Positions 1 through 7,239 are shown, counted from the stretch's first letter. The stretch: DNA of 27,902 nt from an uncultured Pelagibacteraceae bacterium (GCA_902513415.1 CABXMS010000004.1:1-27902); one strand, 5' to 3'. Notes: generated from the letters alone by a model not told the origin. Numbers and translations: made by a program.

Positions 1-49
1 CAGCCATATTTTTAAAATACAGCTTTTTTGTTCGATGTCTAGATGGCTG
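1..49. other. Inverted repeat at window edge, possible end of a structured RNA
   Basis: CAGCCAT at 1-7 is the exact reverse complement of ATGGCTG at 43-49, with 35 bases between. No convincing reading frame is seen here. The repeat lies immediately upstream of an intrinsic terminator that works in both directions, so it could be the 3' part of a small RNA or leader transcribed rightwards from outside the window. It could also be chance. The RNA class is not recognised. Confidence 0.25.
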
Positions 50-54
50 ATGGG

Positions 55-84
55 AAAAAAGGCGCTTAAAATAAGCGCCTTTTT
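55..84. terminator. Bidirectional intrinsic terminator after recA
   Basis: The 8-bp GC-rich stem GGCGCTTA (61-68) / TAAGCGCC (72-79) has a 3-base loop. It is flanked by six A's on the left and five T's on the right, so a U-tract follows the hairpin on either strand. It lies 13 bp beyond the recA stop codon and would end recA transcription as well as any rightward transcript entering from the left edge. Confidence 0.9.
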
Positions 85-97
85 AGATAACTAAAAG

Positions 98-1222
98 TTA
101 ATTCTTTTTTGACGGTACTTCTTCTTCTTTTGATTCAGTTTTTTCTTTTTCCTGATCTAATGGATTTCCTTCAATTTTTTTTGAAATTACGCCAGCTTTT
201 TCTCTTATAGCCATTTCTATTTCTGCTGCAGCTTTAGGGTTTTGCTCTAAATAGAGTTTTGCATTTTCTCTACCTTGTCCAATTTTTTCACCCTTATAAG
301 CATACCATGCACCTGATTTTTCTACTATTTCGGCTTTCGCCCCTAGATCAATTAGTTCTCCTGATTTACTAATTCCTTTTCCATACATTAAGTCAAATTC
401 TACAACTTTAAACGGAGGTGCTACTTTGTTTTTAACAACTTTTACTCTTGTTGTGTTTCCAATTATGTTTTCTTTTTCTTTAATTGCTCCTGTTCTCCTA
501 ATATCCATTCTTACTGATGAATAAAATTTAAGTGAATTTCCTCCAGAAGTAGTTTCTGGACTTCCAAACATAACACCTATTTTCATCCTAATTTGGTTAA
601 TAAAAATAACCATTGTGTTCGTTCTAGATATAGAGCCAGTTAATTTTCTTAATGCTTGGCTCATTAATCTTGCTTGAAGACCTACGTGGTGATCACCCAT
701 ATCACCTTCAATTTCTGCTCGTGGCGTTAAAGCTGCAACTGAATCGATAACAAGAACTGACATAGAGCCAGATTTAATTAAAGTATCTGTAATTTCTAGA
801 GCCTGTTCTCCTGTATCAGGTTGCGAAATTAATAGTTCTTCTGTATTTACACCTAATTTTTTTGCATAAACTGGATCCAAGGCATGTTCTGCATCAACAA
901 AGCCGCAAATTCCACCTGCTTTTTGAGCTTCTGCAACAACTTGTAAAGCAAGTGTTGTTTTTCCAGAAGACTCTGGTCCATAAATTTCAATAACTCTTCC
1001 TTTTGGCAGTCCACCAATTCCTAGAGCCAAATCTAAGCTTAATGAACCAGTTGAAATAGACTCAACATCCATAGCTTTTTGTTGACCAAGCTTCATTACC
1101 GAACCTTTTCCGAAAGTATCTGTTATTTGGCTTATAGCTGCATCTAAAGCTTTATTTTTTTCTTTGTTTTCCAATTCTTGATTTTTAGTAGATTTTACTA
1201 CTTTTAAGTTATTTTTTGTCAT
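98..1222 (-). CDS. recA: Recombinase RecA
   Basis: RecA is the ATP-dependent strand-exchange protein of homologous recombination, and the co-protease that triggers self-cleavage of LexA and UmuD in the SOS response. The 374-residue product has the Walker A motif GPESSGKT at residues 82-89, the conserved [16 protein letters not shown] segment before it, and the MSQALRKL and INQIRMKIG core motifs. The tail is acidic and lysine-rich, as in other RecAs. The N-terminus is about 16 residues longer than in E. coli, which is common in alphaproteobacteria. The ATG at 1222 is chosen because AGAGGT stands seven bases upstream. A promoter with an embedded LexA-like box lies at 1269-1296. recA is last in a leftward gene run, after the tolC-like gene, but the 107-bp gap and own promoter suggest independent control. 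Confidence 0.98.
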   Translation of the reverse strand: MTKNNLKVVKSTKNQELENKEKNKALDAAISQITDTFGKGSVMKLGQQKAMDVESISTGSLSLDLALGIGGLPKGRVIEIYGPESSGKTTLALQVVAEAQKAGGICGFVDAEHALDPVYAKKLGVNTEELLISQPDTGEQALEITDTLIKSGSMSVLVIDSVAALTPRAEIEGDMGDHHVGLQARLMSQALRKLTGSISRTNTMVIFINQIRMKIGVMFGSPETTSGGNSLKFYSSVRMDIRRTGAIKEKENIIGNTTRVKVVKNKVAPPFKVVEFDLMYGKGISKSGELIDLGAKAEIVEKSGAWYAYKGEKIGQGRENAKLYLEQNPKAAAEIEMAIREKAGVISKKIEGNPLDQEKEKTESKEEEVPSKKN

Positions 1223-1268
1223 TTTTTACCTCTTTTTTTACTTTTTTTGATACACGAATCATGTTTTA

Positions 1269-1296
1269 AATGTACACATTTTGTTCTCTTTATCAA
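1269..1296 (-). promoter_or_regulatory. Predicted recA promoter
   Basis: On the minus strand TTGATA (1296-1291, 5/6 match to the -35 consensus) is followed by a 16-bp spacer and TACATT (1274-1269, 4/6 match to the -10). A start near 1262 would give a leader of about 40 bases containing the AGAGGT ribosome site. The LexA-like box at 1272-1286 fills the spacer and touches the -10, a position that would block polymerase. This is predicted from sequence only. Confidence 0.5.
1272..1286 (+). promoter_or_regulatory. LexA-like (SOS) box of recA
   Basis: The + strand reads GTAC-ACATTTT-GTTC, one base from the GTTC-N7-GTTC direct repeat known as the LexA box of alphaproteobacteria. The 15 bases at 1269-1283 match 13 of 15 in the umuDC control region (4569-4583). 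The overlapping sequence 1268-1281 is also an inverted repeat, AAATGT-AC-ACATTT. The functional assignment is inferred from the motif, its position inside the promoter, and its recurrence at umuDC. Confidence 0.55.
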
Positions 1297-1329
1297 TAAA
1301 ATTCTAAAATTGATTAAAAAACCCAATAC

Positions 1330-2631
1330 TTACTGAAGTTTTAAATATTGGCTATTTAGAAGTCCAATGGATTTTAATAGATTGTATTGGGATAGTAAGT
1401 AATTTCTCTCAGCATTCGATAAAGAAATTTTAGCATTTAACAAAAGAGAATTAGATTGAATAATATCAAGGGTAGATCTATTTCCAGCTCCACTTTCATA
1501 TTCACTTGTTATACCTTCATTTGCTATTTCAGCAGCACTAACCTGGGATTTTACTGAAGCCAAAAGACTTTTTGATGACTGTAAATTTGACCAAGCACTA
1601 GCTACATTTGTTTCATTGCTTTTTATTGCATAATCATAAAGTAATTTTTTTCTTGATTTTAAATTTTTATTTTTTTTAAGTGTTGCATAATTTTTTCCAC
1701 CGGAGAAAAAAGGCCATGTAATTGTTGCTTTTAAAATATCTTTTTCTCGCTCATCATAGGTAGAGCTTAGATCTTCATTATAACTTCTTTCAAAAGATAG
1801 ATCTGCTGATGGTGCTAAATCTGATCTTGCTATTTGAACATCTTTTTCTGACTGTTCAAATTCAATTTTTGAAATTATTAAATCTGGATTATTTTTTTTA
1901 GATAAATCTAAAGATAAATTTAAACTTTCAGGAATTTCTGCGATAAAACTTTTTGACTTTTCAAGATTATTTAAATCGTTAATTGGACCAATAACGTTTT
2001 CATAATTCAATTTGCTTGTTATCAAGTTATTTTGTGATTTAATAAGTTTTGCTTTTGCGCCTAAAAAAGATGCTTCGGATTGTGCTAAATCGGATAGTGT
2101 TATTTCTCCCTTATCAAGTCTAATGCTATCTGTTTCTACTTGTCTTTCAAGAAGATTGGTATTTCTTTTATTTATTGACAGTTCCTCATTAGCTAAATTT
2201 AATGCGGAATAAACTTCTATTGTTTTATACAATATTTCTTGTTCTTTTTTTAATAATTTAGCTTCAGCTAAAGCAATTCCTGATTTATTTTTTTTATAAT
2301 CAGCTCCTCTTCCAAAATCTATGACTTTCTGATCAACTTTAAATGATTTAGTTAAAGGATTCACATCATTAATTGCTGCTGTGTCACCATCTTGCTTTGT
2401 TAACTTGTTTGTATCTTCTTCGCTTTTTGATCCCGTTATTGTCACTGTTGGAAGATAATTGCTTTTTGAAATATTTAAGTCTTGCTTAGCAACCTCAATA
2501 TTTTCTCTCTCGGCGTTTAATTCAGCATTATTTTTAAATGCTAAATTAAGAGCGTCATATAAAGTAACAGCAAATACTTCACCTATTACAAATAAAGAAA
2601 ATATTAGTATTAAAGCAATTTTTTTTATCAT
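1330..2631 (-). CDS. tolC: TolC-family outer-membrane efflux/secretion channel
   Basis: The product is an outer-membrane factor of the TolC family: a trimeric beta-barrel and periplasmic alpha-tunnel that serves type I secretion or multidrug efflux with an inner-membrane pump. It is 433 residues long. It has a signal peptide (positive MIKK, hydrophobic core, probable cleavage after FA at about residue 21). The mature N-terminus VTLYDALNLAFKNN is typical of OMF proteins, and long heptad-rich helices follow. The two-fold internal repeat is suggested by the second NPDLIISKIEFEQSEKDVQIA segment. Its ATG overlaps the stop of the upstream kinase gene in an ATGA, so translation is probably coupled. 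No pump or adaptor gene is nearby, so the substrate is unknown. The symbol denotes the family only. Confidence 0.85.
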   Translation of the reverse strand: MIKKIALILIFSLFVIGEVFAVTLYDALNLAFKNNAELNAERENIEVAKQDLNISKSNYLPTVTITGSKSEEDTNKLTKQDGDTAAINDVNPLTKSFKVDQKVIDFGRGADYKKNKSGIALAEAKLLKKEQEILYKTIEVYSALNLANEELSINKRNTNLLERQVETDSIRLDKGEITLSDLAQSEASFLGAKAKLIKSQNNLITSKLNYENVIGPINDLNNLEKSKSFIAEIPESLNLSLDLSKKNNPDLIISKIEFEQSEKDVQIARSDLAPSADLSFERSYNEDLSSTYDEREKDILKATITWPFFSGGKNYATLKKNKNLKSRKKLLYDYAIKSNETNVASAWSNLQSSKSLLASVKSQVSAAEIANEGITSEYESGAGNRSTLDIIQSNSLLLNAKISLSNAERNYLLSQYNLLKSIGLLNSQYLKLQ

Positions 2632-3557
2632 TTTTTTTTATAGTTAATAAATTTAATTTGATGATTACTATTTAAATTTAAAATTATCGAGGCATATTTT
2701 GGCGCATATTTAAACATATTTTGAGTTACTCTTTGATAGGTTTGCATAAATTTAATCACATCTTTCTTGTTCATAATTTTATTATTACTTGATTTTTTAT
2801 TTTTTAACCAAAGTTTTTTTTCTTGTTTTAATCTCCATTGTTGAAGCAAACTAAAATTATTGGCCTTTAAAAATAATAAGCAATTTAATTTACTGTATAA
2901 TTTTTTATATTTTGATTTTAATTGATGATTTACAAACTTCCGCCATGTCAATTTTTTGTCATCTATTTTTTCTAAATAATTTATTGCTTTTTTAAGTGTA
3001 CTGTTTTTCTCAGCTCTAGCACCAACACACCATCCTTCAAAAATTATAATATCTGGTCTTTTACTGATCGAATACCATAATTTTTTTTTATACCTATCAT
3101 CAATGGCTTTATTAAATTTGGGAAGTTTTAATTTTCTAAATTTTTTACTTTTTACTCTTTTAAAAAAATTCAACATAATATTTATATCGTGTGTTCCTGG
3201 AACACCTCTAATCATTAAAGAAGGATGTATTTTTTGAGATAATAATAATCTTTCTTTTCTTGTTTTATAAAAATCATCTATTGAAATTGTAAAAACATTT
3301 AATTTAAAATATTTTCTTAAGATAATTGAAATAATTGAACTGATTGTTGTTTTGCCTGTTCCCTGGCCTCCTGCAAGACCTAAGATATAAGGTTTTTTTT
3401 TACTTGCTTTATTTGCAATCCAAAAACTAACCGGAACTAGAAAAGATTTAATCATTTTTTCTTTATTTTTAAATTTATCTTTTGGAGTTTCTTGTGATTT
3501 TATAAATTTAAAACAATCTTTACTAACTTTTTTGTAACATTCGGCAATTGATTGCAT
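2628..3557 (-). CDS. P-loop kinase, glycerate 3-kinase (GLYK/YggC)-like
   Basis: This 309-residue protein has a Walker A motif GGQGTGKT at residues 63-70. It is followed by the phosphoribulokinase/uridine-kinase-like SIDDFYKTR strand and the RGVPGTHDI segment that is typical of plant D-glycerate 3-kinase and the yeast Tda10 / bacterial YggC kinases. A later IIIFEGWCVGARA motif also fits this group. A plausible role is phosphorylation of D-glycerate to 3-phosphoglycerate, but the substrates of many members are not established. The basic, lysine-rich C-terminal half is poorly conserved to my eye. It starts 8 bases after the GFA-family gene and overlaps the tolC-like gene by 4 bases, so it is in an operon with both. 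No good ribosome site precedes ATG 3557. Confidence 0.7.
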   Translation of the reverse strand: MQSIAECYKKVSKDCFKFIKSQETPKDKFKNKEKMIKSFLVPVSFWIANKASKKKPYILGLAGGQGTGKTTISSIISIILRKYFKLNVFTISIDDFYKTRKERLLLSQKIHPSLMIRGVPGTHDINIMLNFFKRVKSKKFRKLKLPKFNKAIDDRYKKKLWYSISKRPDIIIFEGWCVGARAEKNSTLKKAINYLEKIDDKKLTWRKFVNHQLKSKYKKLYSKLNCLLFLKANNFSLLQQWRLKQEKKLWLKNKKSSNNKIMNKKDVIKFMQTYQRVTQNMFKYAPKYASIILNLNSNHQIKFINYKKK

Positions 3558-3565
3558 ATAGAAAA

Positions 3566-3934
3566 TTATTTTTTTTTATCCATTGGATGGTTCTCTCCAT
3601 CGTTCACTGGAATATTTTCTATCTCAAATGGTTTGATGCCTTCGATACAAGCAATATTTACACCATAGATTTTTGGATTACTTCTTGGTCTATTGTGGGT
3701 ATGAATACCACAAACTTTACAAAAATAATGTTGAGCAGTTTTTGTTTTGAATTGATAAAGTGTTAAAAGTTCTTCTCCTTTAACTAGTTTAAAATCATCT
3801 GGTCCAATAACTCCTATAATGTATCCTTTTCTTTTACAGATAGAACAATTACAACGCATAATCTTTTCAAATCCATTTTCAGGAACATTAACTTCTGCTT
3901 CTACACCTCCACAATGGCATGTTAATTTTTTCAT
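3566..3934 (-). CDS. GFA-family (glutathione-dependent formaldehyde-activating-like) zinc protein
   Basis: The 122-residue product has the metal-site pattern of the GFA/CENP-V family: C6-H-C8, C28-N-C30-SI-C33, and C72-KV-C75 followed by GIHTHNRPRSNP. The family contains S-(hydroxymethyl)glutathione synthase of Paracoccus and many members of unknown function, so a role in formaldehyde or other C1 detoxification is possible but not shown. A link to C1 oxidation would suit a SAR11-like cell. AAAAGGAGAAATATAA precedes the ATG, giving a strong ribosome site that fixes the start. It lies between the 22-codon micropeptide gene and the kinase in one leftward operon. Confidence 0.85.
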   Translation of the reverse strand: MKKLTCHCGGVEAEVNVPENGFEKIMRCNCSICKRKGYIIGVIGPDDFKLVKGEELLTLYQFKTKTAQHYFCKVCGIHTHNRPRSNPKIYGVNIACIEGIKPFEIENIPVNDGENHPMDKKK

Positions 3935-3957
3935 TTATATTTCTCCTTTTAATTTTT

Positions 3958-4026
3958 TTAAAAAATGTATTTGTCGCCAAGATACATTGCAAAAGCTAGC
4001 GCCATACCTAATAAAATATATTTCAT
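3958..4026 (-). CDS. 22-residue hydrophobic micropeptide
   Basis: This short frame starts with ATG at 4026 and ends with TAA at 3958-3960. It encodes MKYILLGMALAFAMYLGD followed by KYIF: one hydrophobic stretch of about 15 residues with a positive start, resembling a single membrane span or a signal-like peptide. The support for translation is the sequence TTTAAAGGAGATTAAATTA just upstream, the strongest Shine-Dalgarno in the window (AAGGAGAT, good spacing). It sits between the thermonuclease gene (22 bp upstream) and the GFA gene (23 bp downstream), each with the same orientation. No function is recognised. It could be a real micropeptide, or a leader whose translation controls the downstream genes. 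Confidence 0.55.
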   Translation of the reverse strand: MKYILLGMALAFAMYLGDKYIF

Positions 4027-4048
4027 TAATTTAATCTCCTTTAAATTT

Positions 4049-4504
4049 TTATAAATTTTTTCTAAAATCCCACGGATATTGAAAAGTCATTGACCACATT
4101 CCTAGTTTGTTTGCTTTTGCAAAATCCTCATCTTTAATAAATTTTTTTGAATATTTTCTATAAGCAAAAGCATAACCACTTCTTACTAAAAATTTTGATA
4201 AACTCTCACCATTAACAAAACATTCTGCTAGAGTTCTTTTATAAAAATCTTTTTTTTTACCAACACATTTGGGTATGTTATTACCAATCTTTTTAACTAG
4301 CAGCATTTTTACAAACATACCGCAACCTACTTCCTCATTAACTTTCAAACAAGTTTGTTTTAATTCTGGCGCATCAATTCCTAAAAAGCGTATCTTCTCA
4401 CCATTTAGGATAATTGTATCACCATCAACTATTCTAAGATTATTTGCTGAGGAAATACCGTTCCACAACAAACACAAAACCAATATTCCTATAAGTTTTT
4501 TCAT
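4049..4504 (-). CDS. Secreted thermonuclease (SNase-like)
   Basis: This is a staphylococcal-nuclease-fold protein of 151 residues when started at ATG 4504. The signal peptide is about 20 residues (MKKLIGILVLCLLWNGISSA), so it should act in the periplasm or outside the cell on DNA or RNA. The SNase active-site pattern is present: VDGDT (D27, D29), R39 in IRFLGIDAPE, D44, E47, and R90 in YKRTLAEC. Four cysteines (52, 61, 80, 95) could form disulfides. An upstream in-frame GTG at 4555 would bury the signal peptide behind 17 extra residues, so the internal ATG is preferred. It is divergent from umuDC and first in the leftward run towards tolC. Phosphate or nucleotide scavenging is a possible role, by inference only. 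Confidence 0.85.
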   Translation of the reverse strand: MKKLIGILVLCLLWNGISSANNLRIVDGDTIILNGEKIRFLGIDAPELKQTCLKVNEEVGCGMFVKMLLVKKIGNNIPKCVGKKKDFYKRTLAECFVNGESLSKFLVRSGYAFAYRKYSKKFIKDEDFAKANKLGMWSMTFQYPWDFRKNL

Positions 4505-4539
4505 ATTCAATATGTATTTTAAACTATCCTTGGTTAAAG

Positions 4540-4548
4540 TTATCCACA
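4540..4548 (+). promoter_or_regulatory. Perfect DnaA-box 9-mer
   Basis: TTATCCACA matches the strongest DnaA-box consensus exactly. It stands alone between the thermonuclease and umuDC starts, with no cluster of further boxes and no origin genes, so it is not evidence of an origin. It could be a DnaA regulatory site or chance. Confidence 0.3.
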
Positions 4549-4568
4549 AGGGCACAGAATGTGGTGTT

Positions 4569-4600
4569 AATGTTCACCTTTTGATTCACTTTTGATTCAC
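4569..4600 (+). promoter_or_regulatory. LexA-like direct-repeat array upstream of umuDC
   Basis: GTTC (4572-4575), GATT (4583-4586) and GATT (4594-4597) are spaced by exactly 7 bases each, giving an 11-bp period like the GTTC-N7-GTTC alphaproteobacterial LexA box but with a third copy. TTCAC also recurs three times (4573, 4585, 4596). The first 15 bases match 13/15 of the recA promoter element. Control of umuDC by LexA would be expected from biology. The half-sites GATT deviate from consensus, so binding is inferred. Confidence 0.5.
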
Positions 4601-4624
4601 TTCCAGACTCAAAATACAACCTGA

Positions 4625-4653
4625 TTGACACTATTGAATAACTTGTTTATTAA
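4625..4653 (+). promoter_or_regulatory. Predicted umuDC promoter
   Basis: A perfect -35 TTGACA (4625-4630) is followed by a 17-bp spacer and TATTAA (4648-4653, 4/6 match). A start near 4660 would give a leader of about 16 bases before ATG 4676. A weaker alternative overlaps the repeat array: TTGATT (4593-4598), a 16-bp spacer, and TACAAC (4615-4620). The array's position favours repression of the second, while the first has the better -35. Confidence 0.45.
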
Positions 4654-4675
4654 TAAGAACAAAAGAAGAACATTT

Positions 4676-5071
4676 ATGAAATTAGTAGTTCCATATTATT
4701 TAAACAAAGCCGGTGCTGGCTTTCCATCTCCAGCAACTGACTATATTGAAGAAGATATTGATCTTAATATTCACTTAATCAAAAACGTCCCGGCAACTTT
4801 TATAATTAGAGTTCAGGGTAAATCCATGACTAATATTGGAATTAATGATGGAGATTTATTAGTTGTAGATAAGAGTTTAAATCCTAAAAATTTTTCAACC
4901 GTAATTGCAAATGTGCATGATGAACTTGTTGTTAAAAGTTTCGTAAAAGAAAAAGACAAAACATTTTTAACTTCGGGATCTAAAAATTTTGAGGATCGAA
5001 TTTTAATTAATGAAGAAGAAGATATTTTTATTTGGGGAGTTGTAACTTATGTCATCCACTCAGTGTACTAG
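4676..5071 (+). CDS. umuD: UmuD, self-cleaving subunit of DNA polymerase V
   Basis: UmuD is an S24-family serine protease homologue. RecA filaments make it cut its own N-terminal arm, and UmuD' then joins UmuC as translesion polymerase V. With ATG 4676 the protein has 131 residues. The cleavage site A14-G15 lies in AGAGFPSPA, the nucleophile is S50 (GKSM), and the general base is K87 (VVKSF). The Ser-Lys spacing of 37 equals that of E. coli UmuD. The arm is about 10 residues shorter than in E. coli. A longer in-frame reading from TTG 4625 is rejected because that codon is the -35 hexamer and the extra residues match nothing in the family. AGAAGA gives a weak ribosome site. The gene overlaps umuC by 23 bases. 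Confidence 0.95.
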   Translation: MKLVVPYYLNKAGAGFPSPATDYIEEDIDLNIHLIKNVPATFIIRVQGKSMTNIGINDGDLLVVDKSLNPKNFSTVIANVHDELVVKSFVKEKDKTFLTSGSKNFEDRILINEEEDIFIWGVVTYVIHSVY

Positions 5072-6329
5072 AAAAATAGCTTTAGTAGATTGTAATTCTT
5101 TTTATGTATCTTGCGAAAGATTATTTAATCCAAAAATAAAAAATAAACCTGTTGTGGTTTTGTCTAATAATGATGGATGCATTATATCAAGATCAAATGA
5201 AGCAAAAGCATTAGGAATTAAAATGGGAGAACCTTATTTTAAAGAAAAAAATATAATTGTTAAAAATAATGTTCAAGTTTTTTCGTCGAACTACTCTTTA
5301 TATGGAGATATTTCAAGAAGAGTAATGAGAACGCTTAAACGTTTTAATTCAGACATAGAAGTTTATTCAATTGATGAGGCCTTTTTAGATTTATCAAATT
5401 TTTCTGATGAAGAAATTGAAGATGTAGGAAAAGAAATTAGAAATACGGTTTTGCAATGGACAGGTATACCAACTAGTATCGGAATAGCAAAAACAAAAAC
5501 TTTGAGCAAAGTTGCAAATCATATAGCGAAGAAAAAACAATCTGGTGTCACAAGTTTAATTGGAATTGAAAATATAGATCCTATATTAGAAAAAGTAGAA
5601 ATAAATGATATCTGGGGAGTTGGAAAACAACTTACCAAATTTTATCACAAAAATGGAATTTACAATGCAAAACAATTAAAAAATAAATCAAATACCTGGA
5701 TTAAAAAAAGTTCAAATGTTTTAAGTTCTAGAACAGCAATGGAACTCAAAGGTATTCCTTGTATCAATTTAGAAATATTAGAATCCAAAAGAAAAAGTTG
5801 TGTTGTTTCACGTTCGTTTGGACAAAGAGTAGAAAATTTTCAAGAATTAAAAGAAGCAATTACTAATTACTCATTAAATGCTTCTGAAAAAATTAGATCA
5901 GAGTCTTTAGTTACAAAATCAATAACAGTTTTTATTAGAACAAGCCCTTTTCAAAATAGATTTGGCTATTATTCAAATTCAAAAACAATAGATTTACCAA
6001 TAGCCACAAACAATAGTATTGAAATAGTTAAGATGGCCCTTAGTATTTTAGAAACTATTTTTAAAAATGGCTATCGGTACCAAAAAGCAGGAGTGATGTT
6101 ATCTCATCTATCTGATTCAAATAATGGTAAAAATTTATTTTCATCTGAAAGAGATGAAAAAATAAATAGCTTAATGAAATCTATTGATAATACTAATTGT
6201 AGATATGGTAGATCAACCTTAAGTCTTGCAAGTGCTGGCATTCAAAAAAAATGGAATACAAGAAGGCAGCATTACTCAAAAATAGACACGGCTGATTTTT
6301 ATTGTTTACCGACGATAAAGGCTAATTAA
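5049..6329 (+). CDS. umuC: UmuC, Y-family catalytic subunit of DNA polymerase V
   Basis: UmuC is the error-prone translesion polymerase of the SOS response. The 426-residue protein has the Y-family palm carboxylates D14 (ALVDCNSFYVSCE) and D109-E110 (YSIDEAFLDLS). The steric-gate tyrosine is Y19, and the VVVLSNNDGCIISRSNEAKALGIKMG finger region is present. ANHIAKK and the HhH-like IWGVGKQL segment follow, and the C-terminal little-finger and tail (GYRYQKAGVMLS, RYGRSTLSLASAGI) align well with E. coli UmuC. A clear beta-clamp motif is not obvious; the equivalent stretch reads GKNLFSSE rather than QLNLF. The ATG at 5049 lies inside the umuD reading frame. Its end faces the GT2 gene with 40 bp between and no visible hairpin terminator. 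Confidence 0.97.
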   Translation: MSSTQCTRKIALVDCNSFYVSCERLFNPKIKNKPVVVLSNNDGCIISRSNEAKALGIKMGEPYFKEKNIIVKNNVQVFSSNYSLYGDISRRVMRTLKRFNSDIEVYSIDEAFLDLSNFSDEEIEDVGKEIRNTVLQWTGIPTSIGIAKTKTLSKVANHIAKKKQSGVTSLIGIENIDPILEKVEINDIWGVGKQLTKFYHKNGIYNAKQLKNKSNTWIKKSSNVLSSRTAMELKGIPCINLEILESKRKSCVVSRSFGQRVENFQELKEAITNYSLNASEKIRSESLVTKSITVFIRTSPFQNRFGYYSNSKTIDLPIATNNSIEIVKMALSILETIFKNGYRYQKAGVMLSHLSDSNNGKNLFSSERDEKINSLMKSIDNTNCRYGRSTLSLASAGIQKKWNTRRQHYSKIDTADFYCLPTIKAN

Positions 6330-6369
6330 TTATACCTAATTTTTCTTTATTTATAATCATAATTTCAAT

Positions 6370-7239
6370 TTATCTAATTTCTTCTATATTAGAAATATTT
6401 GATAATGAATTATTTAAGTCATCTAAATTTTCTCTTTTTGAAAGGGTTATTACAAAATAGATAAATATAATAATCAAGATTAAAGGAATTAATGTAACTA
6501 AAGATATATTTGTTGAAATTATAACTGAATACACAATAAAAAAAATAATCGATCTTAATATCACTACTGATTTAAAAACAGAGATAATTGAAAGTGAGTG
6601 TTTTACTAGGTTTAAGTAGCTCATTTTTGACAGATCAAAATATCTCTTGCCTCTAATAGAAGAAATTTTTATAATTTTTTTTGTAATCTTTGTTAAAGAG
6701 CCTGAATAACTGTTCCAAGTTGCTTTCTCATTTAATAGTTCGGTTACTTTTGACTTTGGAATGCAGGTAAAATTTCCAAATTTAATAATATGTCCAGTAA
6801 ATACGTATGTAATCAGCTTATGAATTGCATAGCCTATTTTAAAAAAAATTCCTTCAGATCTTTTTACTCTTGCCCCAACAATTGAATCATTTGGATTCTG
6901 TTTAATTTTTTCAAAAAATTCTTTAATTTCCTCAGGTCTATCTTCTCCGTCACCGTCCATAGGAATTACATGATCAAAATTTTCATTTTCATAAATGTGT
7001 TTTAAACCAATTGCTATGGATCTTTGGTGACTCACATTTTTTTTTAAATTTAATATTTTTAGTGACTTAACATAATTTAAATCAATATCTAATTTAGGAA
7101 TTAAGTCAGTAGATCCATCATTAACTATAATTATAGAAAACTCAGCGTTTAAATTTGAAATTTCTGAATTAATATTTTGTATTAATTTAATTACTGATTT
7201 CCAATCATTATAAACTGGTATTAAGATTTTTATTTTCAT
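6370..7239 (-). CDS. GT2 glycosyltransferase, polyprenyl-phosphate sugar transferase-like
   Basis: The 289-residue protein has a GT-A fold. It begins KIKILIPVYNDW, then IIIVNDGSTD near residue 40, and has the nucleotide-sugar/metal DXD motif in PMDGDGED (D95, D97). Two hydrophobic helices at about 225-243 and 247-265 anchor it to the inner membrane, as in dolichol/undecaprenyl-phosphate mannose or glucose synthases (DPM1, GtrB, ArnC). The likely reaction is sugar transfer from a nucleotide sugar to undecaprenyl phosphate on the cytoplasmic face; the sugar is unknown. Its ATG overlaps the stop of a 41-codon membrane-protein gene (TAATG), which in turn follows an ArnT-like transferase. The three together form a lipid-linked glycosylation cassette for LPS or another surface glycan. 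Confidence 0.85.
   Translation of the reverse strand: MKIKILIPVYNDWKSVIKLIQNINSEISNLNAEFSIIIVNDGSTDLIPKLDIDLNYVKSLKILNLKKNVSHQRSIAIGLKHIYENENFDHVIPMDGDGEDRPEEIKEFFEKIKQNPNDSIVGARVKRSEGIFFKIGYAIHKLITYVFTGHIIKFGNFTCIPKSKVTELLNEKATWNSYSGSLTKITKKIIKISSIRGKRYFDLSKMSYLNLVKHSLSIISVFKSVVILRSIIFFIVYSVIISTNISLVTLIPLILIIIFIYFVITLSKRENLDDLNNSLSNISNIEEIR

Noticed and set aside
1294..1316. Inverted repeat ATCAAT/ATTGAT between the tolC-like gene and recA as a terminator
   Set aside because: The stem is short and all A-T except one pair, and no U-tract follows it in the leftward direction.
3819..4034. Plus-strand frame of 71 codons covering the GFA start and the micropeptide
   Set aside because: No ribosome site and no recognisable protein; the opposite strand has two genes with strong ribosome sites.
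4540..4548. Replication origin
   Set aside because: Only one DnaA box, no AT-rich unwinding cluster with further boxes and no origin-linked genes.
4505..4555. Longer thermonuclease start at GTG 4555
   Set aside because: It would place 17 residues before a clear signal peptide; it also runs into the DnaA-box region. ATG 4504 is favoured.
4625..4675. Longer UmuD start at TTG 4625
   Set aside because: The codon is part of a perfect -35 hexamer and the extra 17 residues do not resemble UmuD; ATG 4676 gives a family-like N-terminus.
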